Assembly (NCBI RefSeq): GCF_030718205.1
Contig: NZ_JAUZQF010000027.1
Span: 1 to 64,000, forward strand
Length of the DNA stretch: 64,000 nt
From: Nonomuraea turcica
GTDB lineage: Bacteria; Actinomycetota; Actinomycetes; Streptosporangiales; Streptosporangiaceae
Reading direction: 5' to 3'
Within the stretch, counting starts at the first letter, position 1. Each line of letters starts with the position of its first letter. Under the pieces are notes generated by a model that did no database searches, had not been told where the DNA came from, and saw nothing but the letters and a program-made list of their open reading frames with translations. This document shows, piece after piece, positions 40,877 to 48,495 of the stretch. Made by a program: the position numbers and the translations under genes.

Positions 40877-42085
40877 ATGACAGGCATCGGCATCGTGGGC
40901 GCGGGGATCGCGGGGCTGACCGTCGCGCTGCGGCTGCGGCAGCTCGGGGTGGAGACGACGCTGTACAGCGTGGGCGACGCGGACGCCATTCGTTCGGGGC
41001 GGCTGCCCGGCGCGGTCGCCAGGACGGGCGGCATGCGGGCGCGGGAGCGGGAGCTGGGGTGCGAGCACTACGCCGATCCCGGATGCCTGGTGGACGCGGC
41101 GAGTTTCTCGATCAAGGGCGTGCCGCCGCTGGAGTTCACGGGGCGGATCGCGGACCCGTACAGCGTGGTGGATTTCCGGCTGTTGCTGCCCGCGCTCATG
41201 GAGGACTTGGCCGGCAAGGGCGGGAAGATCGTCGTGACGGGGACGGAGCCGGACGCGGCGCAGGTGGATCGGTGGTCGCGGGAGCACGAGCTCATGGTGG
41301 TGGCGGCGGGGCGGCGCTCGGTGGCCGAGCTGTTCCCGCGTGATCCTGGGCGTTCGCCGTACGGCGAACCGCAGCGCAGGTTGTTCGCCGGCGTGTTCCA
41401 CGGGGTGCGGGCCGGCACGACCTTGTCCTCCGCCATCTCGCCGGCCTGCGGTGAGATCTTCTGCATGCCGATGCTGACGCGGGCGGGCCTGGCGTCCGCG
41501 ATCCTGGTCGAGGCGATACCGGGCGGTCCTCTGGAGCCGCTCACCCGGATGGACCCGGCCGGCGTGGGGCCCGCGCTGCTCGCGGCGATCGCCGAGCACG
41601 CCCCGAGCCTGCGCGAGCGGATCGACACGGCCGCGTTCGAGCCGGCCGGGCCCGAGGAGGCGTGGTGCGGGGCGATCACGCCGACCGTGCGGGAGGCGGT
41701 GGCCACGCTGCCGAGTGGGCGCGTGGCGCTGGCCGTGGGCGACGCCTGGATCGTCAACGACCCGCTGACCGGGCAGGGCGCCAACGTGGGGTCGGCCTGC
41801 GCGTGGATCGCGGCCGAGTCGATCGCCGCGGGCGGGCCGTACGACGTGTCCTTCGCCCGCGCGGTCGCCGGCCGGATGTGGGAGGAGGTGGCCGGTCCGG
41901 TCACCGCGTGGACGAACACGTTCCTGCAGCCGCCGGCCGACCACATCCTCGACCTGCTCGCGGCCGCGGCGACCCGGACGGAGGCCGCCGACCTGGTGCT
42001 GGAGCTGCTGTCCGACCCCGCGCGCCACTGGTCGGTGCTGTCCAGCCCGGACGAGGTGAACAGACTCGTTGACGCGCTGGTGTGA
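40877..42085 (+). CDS. Styrene/indole monooxygenase-like FAD enzyme
   Basis: A 402-residue single-component flavoprotein resembling StyA. The dinucleotide fold IGIVGAGIAGLTVALRL is at the N-terminus, the group is completed by VVAAGRRSVAELFP and the late FAD-contact motif VGDAWIVNDPLTGQGANVGSA. StyA enzymes epoxidise styrene or indole using FADH2 supplied by a separate reductase (StyB), none of which is encoded nearby. ATG at 40877 follows GGGGGAGAC. It stands alone, divergent from hemW. The substrate is not predictable. Confidence 0.85.
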   Translation: MTGIGIVGAGIAGLTVALRLRQLGVETTLYSVGDADAIRSGRLPGAVARTGGMRARERELGCEHYADPGCLVDAASFSIKGVPPLEFTGRIADPYSVVDFRLLLPALMEDLAGKGGKIVVTGTEPDAAQVDRWSREHELMVVAAGRRSVAELFPRDPGRSPYGEPQRRLFAGVFHGVRAGTTLSSAISPACGEIFCMPMLTRAGLASAILVEAIPGGPLEPLTRMDPAGVGPALLAAIAEHAPSLRERIDTAAFEPAGPEEAWCGAITPTVREAVATLPSGRVALAVGDAWIVNDPLTGQGANVGSACAWIAAESIAAGGPYDVSFARAVAGRMWEEVAGPVTAWTNTFLQPPADHILDLLAAAATRTEAADLVLELLSDPARHWSVLSSPDEVNRLVDALV

Positions 42086-42103
42086 GCGCTCTACGATCGC
42101 CTC

Positions 42104-42131
42104 AACTTATTAGGAAAGTTTCCTATAAGTT
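42104..42131 (+). promoter_or_regulatory. AT-rich palindromic operator upstream of the chitinase
   Basis: AACTTATTAGGAAA-G-TTTCCTATAAGTT: arms of 13-14 bp that pair perfectly apart from one extra T. Very AT-rich for this genome and ending about 20 bp before the chitinase start, so it overlaps the expected promoter/leader. Probably a binding site for a chitin- or carbohydrate-responsive regulator; it does not match the DasR consensus. Confidence 0.65.
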
Positions 42132-42151
42132 GATCCTCCGGGAGACGCTCG

Positions 42152-43399
42152 GTGAAGAAGAAGGTCCTGATCACGCTCTCGCTCTTGCTAGGGCTCTCGG
42201 CGGTCTCCGTGCCCGCCGAGGCCCAGGCCGGTTTCAAGCGGGTCGCGTACTTCATCCAATGGGGCATCTACGGCCGCAACTACCACGTCAAGGACGTGGA
42301 CGCCACGGGCGCGGCGGCCAAGCTCACCCACCTCAACTACGCGTTCGGGTTCGTCAACGCCGAGGGTTCCTGCTACTCGGCCGACCCATGGGCGGACTGG
42401 CAGCGGCCGGTGCCGGCCGAGCAGAGCGTGGACGGCGTGGCCGACGCGCCCGGACAGGCCCTGAACGGCAACCTCAACCAACTGCGCAAGCTCAAGGCCA
42501 AGCACCCGGGGCTCAAGGTGCTGATCTCGCTGGGCGGCTGGACCGGCTCGAAGCACTTCTCCGACGCCGTGCTCACCGCCGAGTCGCGCGCCACGCTGGC
42601 GCGCTCCTGCATCGACCTGTGGCTGCGCGGCGACCTGCCGGGGCTGGAGCCGGGCGCGGGGGCCGGCGTGTTCGACGGGATCGACCTGGACTGGGAGTGG
42701 CCGGGCTCGTCCGGGGCCGAGGGGAACGTCATCCGTCCCGAGGACAAGCAGAACTTCACGTTGTTCGTGCAGGAGCTGCGCTCGCAGCTCAAGGCCTACG
42801 CGAGCGGCGCGCAACTGACCGCCTTCCTGCCTGCCGCCGCCGCCAAGATCGACGCCGGCTTCGAGGTACGGCGCGTCTTCAGCCAGCTCGACTTCGCCAC
42901 CATCCAGGGCTACGACCTGCACGGCACCTGGGAGCCGCAGACCGGGCACAACGGCAACCTGTTCACCGACCGGCGGGATCCGAACCCGGTGAAGTACAGC
43001 GTCGACCAGACCGTCCGCGACTACCTGTCCCGTGGGGCGCCCGCACGCAAGATCGTGGTCGGGGTGCCCGCCTACGGCCAGGGCTGGACCGGCGTGACCG
43101 GCGACGGTGACGGCCTCTACAAGCCCGCCACCGGACCCGCTCCCGGCACGTGGGCCCCGGGCAGCGAGGACTACAAGGACCTGGTGAACAAGCCGGGCAA
43201 GCGCTACCGGGACCTGCGCACCGGGGCGATGTGGCTCTACGACGGCAACGAGTTCTGGTCGTACGACGATCCGGCGATGATGCTGCAGAAGGCGGCCTAC
43301 ATCCGGCTCAAGGGACTGGGCGGGTCGATGATGTGGTCGATCGACCAGGACGACGCGCGCGCCTCCCTCACCTCGGCGCTGTATTCGGTCCTGCGCTGA
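42152..43399 (+). CDS. Secreted GH18 chitinase
   Basis: A 415-residue enzyme cleaving beta-1,4-GlcNAc links. Signal peptide KKKVLITLSLLLGLSAVSVPAEAQA (about 1-26). Single GH18 catalytic domain, no binding module. Motifs: GFKRVAYFIQWGIYGRNY, VLISLGGWTGS, FDGIDLDWEWPG with Glu182 as proton donor, and GGSMMWSIDQDD. This is the bacterial ChiC-like subfamily A type with an insertion region around 280-340. GTG start with GGGAG upstream. Regulated probably through the palindrome at 42104-42131. Confidence 0.93.
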   Translation: MKKKVLITLSLLLGLSAVSVPAEAQAGFKRVAYFIQWGIYGRNYHVKDVDATGAAAKLTHLNYAFGFVNAEGSCYSADPWADWQRPVPAEQSVDGVADAPGQALNGNLNQLRKLKAKHPGLKVLISLGGWTGSKHFSDAVLTAESRATLARSCIDLWLRGDLPGLEPGAGAGVFDGIDLDWEWPGSSGAEGNVIRPEDKQNFTLFVQELRSQLKAYASGAQLTAFLPAAAAKIDAGFEVRRVFSQLDFATIQGYDLHGTWEPQTGHNGNLFTDRRDPNPVKYSVDQTVRDYLSRGAPARKIVVGVPAYGQGWTGVTGDGDGLYKPATGPAPGTWAPGSEDYKDLVNKPGKRYRDLRTGAMWLYDGNEFWSYDDPAMMLQKAAYIRLKGLGGSMMWSIDQDDARASLTSALYSVLR

Positions 43400-43424
43400 G
43401 GATCGCTGGCCGGGTAGGGGGCCT

Positions 43425-44051
43425 CTACCCGGCCAGCACCTTTTCCGCCATCTCGTCCCATCGACTGTCATGTCCGGGAACGGCAAGAATGCGGCGTAGC
43501 GCGTCCTTGTCCCCGTGGTGTGCACGGAACCAGTCGGCCACCGTCACCCCGATCTCCGGACGCGAGACGACCTCCACCTCGTCGCCGGCTCCCAGCTCGC
43601 CGAGCTCGATCACTCTCAGGTAGGCCCCGGGCCGCGCCGCGTCGGTGAAGCGCTTGACCCACCCGGGCTCGTCCATCCAGTTGCGGAACACCACGCACGG
43701 CACCCGAGGCCCGGTCACCTCGAGCACGGCGCTGCCCACCCGCCACCGCTCACCGATCACGGCCTCGTTGACGTCGAGGCCGGAGGTGGTGAGGTTTTCC
43801 CCGAACCGCCCGTCACGCACCTCCCGTCCGAGCTCGGCCTCCCACCAGTCGTAGTCCTCTCTGGCGTAGGAGTAGACGGCGTGGTCGGGCGACCCGTGGT
43901 GCTCCTTGTCGGCCCGCTCGTCGCCGGCCAGCCCGTTGGCGTGGACCTCGACACGGTGCGTGACAGCCCTCTTGTCGATGGCTGTGCGCCCCATCTTCCC
44001 GGCCCATTCGGCCTCGACCGCTGTGCCCACGTTGACGGAGAGAATGCGCAT
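43425..44051 (-). CDS. MOSC-domain protein (YiiM-like)
   Basis: A 208-residue protein. MOSC domain with HANGLAGDERADKEHHGSPDHAVYSY, FGENLTTSGLDVNEAVIGE and PRVPCVVF carrying the conserved cysteine that holds molybdenum cofactor. The C-terminal 3-alpha segment is YiiM-like (VTVADWFRAHHGDKDAL). Members handle hydroxylated bases or other N-oxygenated compounds. ATG 44051 (MRILSVNVG) chosen by homology. Confidence 0.9.
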   Translation of the reverse strand: MRILSVNVGTAVEAEWAGKMGRTAIDKRAVTHRVEVHANGLAGDERADKEHHGSPDHAVYSYAREDYDWWEAELGREVRDGRFGENLTTSGLDVNEAVIGERWRVGSAVLEVTGPRVPCVVFRNWMDEPGWVKRFTDAARPGAYLRVIELGELGAGDEVEVVSRPEIGVTVADWFRAHHGDKDALRRILAVPGHDSRWDEMAEKVLAG

Positions 44052-44092
44052 GACAGGACGGTAACCGAGCGGCACGTCGACCGGCGAACCCT

Positions 44093-44452
44093 TTACCGGC
44101 CGCCCAGCTCGGCCCAGCCGAGCTGGGACTCGGCATCGAACCCGGCCAGCTGTAACAACGTCTCCAGCGCGGCCTGCCGGATCTCCTCGATCGAGTCACC
44201 TCGCTCGCCGAAGCACTCGGCCGCCACATCCAGCAGCGCGGTGACCACCGCGGCATCGGGATGGGGCACCTCGACCAGCACCGCGCCGTCGTCCCCCTCC
44301 GCTCCGGCCGCATCCAGGTGCCGCCTCAGCAGCCGCCTCGTCTCCTCAGCCACAGCGACCCCCAGCACCGCGGCACGCTCGAATCGCTCAGAAGCAATCA
44401 CGTCACCCTCCAGTCGCACAGGCGTTCGGAAAGAGACGCTAGTCGGCGCCAC
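44093..44452 (-). CDS. Hypothetical helical protein
   Basis: 119 residues, mostly alpha helix (RFERAAVLGVAVAEETRRLLRRHLD and AAVVTALLDVAAECFGERGDSIEEIRQAALETLLQ), soluble, acidic. No family recognised. The reading frame has the strong third-position GC expected of real genes. An internal GTG (VRLEGDVIASE) is an alternative start. It lies between the MOSC and GNAT genes, all on the minus strand. Confidence 0.5.
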   Translation of the reverse strand: MAPTSVSFRTPVRLEGDVIASERFERAAVLGVAVAEETRRLLRRHLDAAGAEGDDGAVLVEVPHPDAAVVTALLDVAAECFGERGDSIEEIRQAALETLLQLAGFDAESQLGWAELGGR

Positions 44453-44486
44453 CGACAGAATCCCGGGCCGGGCGTTGAAGGTCCGC

Positions 44487-44978
44487 TCAGGCGACGTACA
44501 CGTCGCTCGGCACTCCCCCGTACGGAATCGTGCGGTCCTTGCGCATGCCCGCCCGCTCCGCCACCCTCCGCGACGGCATGTTGATGTCGCGGATCACCGC
44601 CACCACCGTCCCGAGGCCCTTGCCGACCCGGAGCGCCGCCTCGACGAGCTCCAGCGCGTACCCGTGCCCCCACGCCGACGGCCGGAACCGGTAGTAGAGG
44701 TTCAGCACGTGATCGCCATCGACGATGGCGTGGCGCAAACCGCCGAAACCGATCACCTCCGGCTCCCCCAGCAGCCGTGCCGCCCAATACCCCAGCCCGC
44801 GCTCGTCCCAGTCGGCGAGCCACAGATCCAGCATGGCCCGGCTGGATTCCAGGTCGGGAGAGGGGCCGGAGGGGTTGTACTCGCTCGTACGCGGATCGGA
44901 GTGAAGCTCGTGCACGGCCTGCAGGTCGTCGGCTGTGACGCGAGAAAGCAGCATTCGCGCCGTTTGCACCACTTCCAT
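44487..44978 (-). CDS. GNAT N-acetyltransferase (RimJ/RimL-like)
   Basis: A 163-residue protein of the acetyltransf_3 type: RMLLSRVTADDLQAVHELHSDP at the start, IGFGGLRHA, YYRFRPSAWGHGYALELVEAAL (acetyl-CoA motif), then INMPSRRVAERAGMRKD. Such enzymes acetylate ribosomal protein N-termini, antibiotics or small amines; substrate unknown. ATG start. Confidence 0.88.
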   Translation of the reverse strand: MEVVQTARMLLSRVTADDLQAVHELHSDPRTSEYNPSGPSPDLESSRAMLDLWLADWDERGLGYWAARLLGEPEVIGFGGLRHAIVDGDHVLNLYYRFRPSAWGHGYALELVEAALRVGKGLGTVVAVIRDINMPSRRVAERAGMRKDRTIPYGGVPSDVYVA

Positions 44979-45096
44979 GCTTTCAGGGTAGTCGTGCAGA
45001 CAGGAGGAGCCGGTGCGCCCGCTCGGCGAGCAGGACGCGGCCCAGGACGAGCGGATGGCGTGCGTCCGGGCCGGTCTCCCGCCGGGGCTCCGGACG

Positions 45097-46926
45097 TTAC
45101 TTCTTGGTCTTGTCGGCGCTGGAGTCGGTGGACAGCGCGGCGACGAAGGCCTCCTGGGGCACCTCGACCCGGCCGACCATCTTCATCCGCTTCTTGCCTT
45201 CCTTCTGCTTCTCCAGCAGCTTGCGCTTACGGGAGATGTCGCCGCCGTAGCACTTGGCAAGGACGTCCTTGCGGATGGCGCGGATGTTCTCGCGGGCGAT
45301 GACCCTGGCCCCGATGGCGGCCTGGATCGGCACCTCGAACTGCTGCCGCGGGATCAGCTCGCGCAGCTTCTTCGCCATGTCGACGCCGTAGGTGTAAGCC
45401 TTGTCCTTGTGGACGATCGCGCTGAAGGCGTCCACGGGCTCGCCCTGCAGCAGGATGTCGACCTTGACCAGGTCGGCCTCCTGCTCACCCGCCGGCTCGT
45501 AGTCGAGTGAGGCGTAGCCGCGGGTGCGCGACTTGAGCTGGTCGAAGAAGTCGAAGATGATCTCGCCGAGCGGCAGCGTGTAGCGGATCTCGACCCGGTC
45601 CTCCGACAGGTAGTCCATGCCGAGCAACTGCCCGCGCCGTCCCTGGCAGATCTCCATGATCGCGCCGATGAACTCCGAAGGCGCCAGGATGGTGGACTTG
45701 GTGACCGGCTCGAAGACCTGCGCGATCTTGCCGCCGGTCGGGAACTCCGACGGGTTGGTGACCGTGAGCTCCTTGCCGTCCTCCATGACCACGCGGTAGA
45801 CCACGTTGGGCGCGGTCGAGATCAGCGACAGCCCGAACTCGCGCTCCAGCCGCTCGCGCACGATCTCCATGTGGAGCAGCCCGAGGAAGCCGACGCGGAA
45901 GCCGAACCCGAGCGCGGCCGAGGTCTCCGGCTCGTAGACGAGCGCGGCGTCGTTGAGCTGGAGCTTGTCGAGTGCCTCGCGCAGCTCGGGGTATTCGTCG
46001 CCGTCGATCGGATAGAGCCCGGAGAACACCATCGGCTTCGGGTGCTCGTAGCCCGCCAGCATCTCGCGGGCCGGCTTGGCCGCCGAGGTGACGGTGTCAC
46101 CGACCCGCGACTGGCGCACGTCCTTGACGCCGGTGATGAGGTAGCCCACCTCGCCCACGCCGAGGCCCCGGTCGGAGACCTTGGGCTCGGGCGAGATGAC
46201 GCCGATCTCCAGCGTCTCGTGGGTGGCCATGGTGGACATCATCAGGATGCGCTCGCGCTTGCCGAGGTGCCCGTCGATGACCCGGACGTAGGTCACCACG
46301 CCACGGTAGGTGTCGTAGACCGAGTCGAAGATCAGCGCCCGGGCGGCCGTGTCGGCGTTGCCGACCGGCGCCGGGACCGTCTGGACCACGTGGTCGAGCA
46401 GCTCGCGCACGCCCTCGCCGGTCTTGCCCGAGACCCTGAGCACGTCGGACGGGTCGCAGCCGATCAGCCCGGCCAGCTCCTCGGCGAACTTCTCCGGCTG
46501 CGCCGCGGGCAGGTCGATCTTGTTGAGGACCGGGATGATGTGTAGGTCGGCGTTCATGGCCAGGTAGAGGTTGGCCAGCGTCTGCGCCTCGATGCCCTGG
46601 GCCGCGTCGACCAGCAGGACCGCGCCCTCACACGCCTGCAGCGAACGGGACACCTCGTAGGTGAAGTCGACGTGCCCCGGAGTGTCGATCATGTTGAGCA
46701 CATGGCCGTCCCACGGCAGCCGGACGGCCTGCGACTTGATCGTGATGCCGCGCTCGCGCTCGATGTCCATCCTGTCGAGGTATTGCGCGCGCATGGAGCG
46801 GTCGTCGACCACGCCGGTGATCTGCAGCATCCGGTCGGCAAGGGTCGACTTGCCATGGTCGATATGCGCGATGATGCAGAAGTTGCGGATCAACGCGGGG
46901 TCGGTCTGGCCAGGCTGAGTGCGCAC
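45097..46926 (-). CDS. lepA: Elongation factor 4 (LepA)
   Basis: A 610-residue translational GTPase that acts on stalled or initiating ribosomes. IRNFCIIAHIDHGKSTLADR, DTPGHVDFTYEVSRSL, NKIDLP, domain III/IV EIFDFFD-type segments and the LepA-specific C-terminal domain SRKRKLLEKQKEGKKRM are present. The start is uncertain: GTG 46926 (RTQPGQTDP) fits family length, TTG 46956 would add 10 residues and the frame opens at 47001, which would overlap the divergent gene. Confidence 0.95.
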   Translation of the reverse strand: MRTQPGQTDPALIRNFCIIAHIDHGKSTLADRMLQITGVVDDRSMRAQYLDRMDIERERGITIKSQAVRLPWDGHVLNMIDTPGHVDFTYEVSRSLQACEGAVLLVDAAQGIEAQTLANLYLAMNADLHIIPVLNKIDLPAAQPEKFAEELAGLIGCDPSDVLRVSGKTGEGVRELLDHVVQTVPAPVGNADTAARALIFDSVYDTYRGVVTYVRVIDGHLGKRERILMMSTMATHETLEIGVISPEPKVSDRGLGVGEVGYLITGVKDVRQSRVGDTVTSAAKPAREMLAGYEHPKPMVFSGLYPIDGDEYPELREALDKLQLNDAALVYEPETSAALGFGFRVGFLGLLHMEIVRERLEREFGLSLISTAPNVVYRVVMEDGKELTVTNPSEFPTGGKIAQVFEPVTKSTILAPSEFIGAIMEICQGRRGQLLGMDYLSEDRVEIRYTLPLGEIIFDFFDQLKSRTRGYASLDYEPAGEQEADLVKVDILLQGEPVDAFSAIVHKDKAYTYGVDMAKKLRELIPRQQFEVPIQAAIGARVIARENIRAIRKDVLAKCYGGDISRKRKLLEKQKEGKKRMKMVGRVEVPQEAFVAALSTDSSADKTKK

Positions 46927-46981
46927 CGAAGTCCGTTTCGACAGGGTTGAGGTCAAGCGTCTTTCATGGTGACATGCCCAG

Positions 46982-47968
46982 GTGATTGCCCGAACCGTCA
47001 TCCGCCGCGGCCTGCGCCTGCTCGCGCTTGCCTTGGTCGTCGTGGTGGCGCTGGCCGGCCTCCTCGCCGCCGCGCTCCGCCTTCAGTTTACCGGTGCGCC
47101 AGCGGCCTGGGCGAAGAGCACCGGCAACGACGCCCTCTGGCTGGGCCACATGTGGGTGGACGGCCGCCGCACGGAACGCGACGTCGAACAATTAGCGGTA
47201 CGGCTGCGCACCACGGGCGTCAAGGACGTGTACGTGCACTCCGGCCCTTTCGAGTGGGACGGCAGCTTAAAACCGTCCAAATACCCCAACGCCGCAAATT
47301 TCGTGACGTTGATGCACAAGCACCTCCCTGCCGTCCGCGTCTCCGCCTGGCTCGGCCAGAGCGTCAAGAACGGCCTCGACCTCGACGACCCCCGGTCCCG
47401 CGAGAACGTCCTCGCCGGGGTCGCCGCCATCATGAAGCAGGGCTACGACGGCATCCACTACAACTTCGAGCCCATCGGCGACGACGACGCCGAATTCCTG
47501 GACCTGCTGGAGCGGACCAGACCGCACACGAAGCTCCTGTCCACGTCGGTCCCCCAGATCGAGCCGTACCCGGGCATGCGCCTGACCGCCAGAGCGATCC
47601 TGACCCACGACAAATACTGGTCCCACGGCTACTTCCAGCAGGTCGTCAGCCGCGTCGACCAGGTCGCGGTCATGACCTACGACTCCTTCACCCCGCTGCA
47701 GTCACTGTACGGCGGCTACGTGGCCCGCCAGGCAGAGCTGGCCCTGGACCTGGCCCCCGACGACAAACTGGTGCTCATCGGCGCCCCGGCCTACCACGAT
47801 CACGGGCTGGCCTGGGCCGACGCGGCCGAGAGCGTCGCGATGGCCGCCGAGGGCGCTAGGCTGGCGCTGACCGAGCACGGCCGCCGCGAGCGCTTCGGCC
47901 TCGCCCTCTACGTGGACTTCGCCGCCACGGAAGAAGACTGGCGAGAGTACATGACACGCTGGCGCTGA
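46982..47968 (+). CDS. Membrane-anchored GH18-like TIM-barrel protein
   Basis: A 328-residue protein with an N-terminal signal anchor (about 8-31) and no clear cleavage site. The catalytic-type motif GYDGIHYNFEPI places Glu163 where GH18 enzymes have the proton donor, but the usual DxxDxDxE is reduced to DxxxNxE. VRVSAWLGQSVKNGLDLDD and VDQVAVMTYDSF (strand 6, YDxF) further support a GH18-type barrel. Related barrels act on peptidoglycan or poly-GlcNAc; the substrate is unknown. GTG start, divergent from lepA. Confidence 0.72.
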   Translation: MIARTVIRRGLRLLALALVVVVALAGLLAAALRLQFTGAPAAWAKSTGNDALWLGHMWVDGRRTERDVEQLAVRLRTTGVKDVYVHSGPFEWDGSLKPSKYPNAANFVTLMHKHLPAVRVSAWLGQSVKNGLDLDDPRSRENVLAGVAAIMKQGYDGIHYNFEPIGDDDAEFLDLLERTRPHTKLLSTSVPQIEPYPGMRLTARAILTHDKYWSHGYFQQVVSRVDQVAVMTYDSFTPLQSLYGGYVARQAELALDLAPDDKLVLIGAPAYHDHGLAWADAAESVAMAAEGARLALTEHGRRERFGLALYVDFAATEEDWREYMTRWR

Positions 47969-48077
47969 TTTGAGCGGCCTCCCCAGGTTATTGGTATGCT
48001 GTTCAACTGCGTGTGGCGCGCCCTCTCTCGAGCCCGCGCGCCCCATCCATCACCCAGACTCTCACCGAGGCTTCTTC

Positions 48078-48347
48078 GTGGCGAACATCAAGTCCCAGAT
48101 CAAGCGCAACAAGCAGAACGAGAAGGCTCGTCTGCGTAACAAGGCGGTCAAGTCCTCTCTGAAGACTGCCGTCCGCAAGTTCCGCGAGGCCGCCGAGCAG
48201 GGCGACGTCGAGCAGGCTGTGGCGCTGCAGAAGACCGCCGCCCGTCAGCTGGACAAGGCCGTCAGCAAGGGCGTCATTCACAAGAACCAGGCCGCCAACC
48301 GCAAGTCGGCGATCGCCAAGCAGGCCGCGGCGCTGGCCGCCAAGTAA
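48078..48347 (+). CDS. rpsT: 30S ribosomal protein S20
   Basis: 89 residues, Lys/Ala-rich three-helix protein: ANIKSQIKRNKQNEKARLRN and KGVIHKNQAANRKSAIAKQ. GTG 48078 follows a GAGG site; the frame opening at 47970 is not protein-like. Binds 16S rRNA early in assembly. Neighbour of lepA and (in most actinobacteria) holA. Confidence 0.97.
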   Translation: MANIKSQIKRNKQNEKARLRNKAVKSSLKTAVRKFREAAEQGDVEQAVALQKTAARQLDKAVSKGVIHKNQAANRKSAIAKQAAALAAK

Positions 48348-48361
48348 GACCTGGCAGACAG

Positions 48362-48398
48362 ACGCCGCACCCGGATCAGGGTGCGGCGTTCTTGTTTT
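48362..48398 (+). terminator. rpsT terminator
   Basis: An 11-bp stem (ACGCCGCACCC, 48362-48372, with complement 48379-48389, loop of 6) followed by TTCTTGTTTT, a clear intrinsic terminator. Confidence 0.88.
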
Positions 48399-48495
48399 GT
48401 GTGCGCTTTTGTCACAGTTTCGATATCACATGGGCATACCGGGTCCGTCACCGTTGCGATGATCGCCTTCCGGTCCTTCGCTCAGAGCGCATTCA

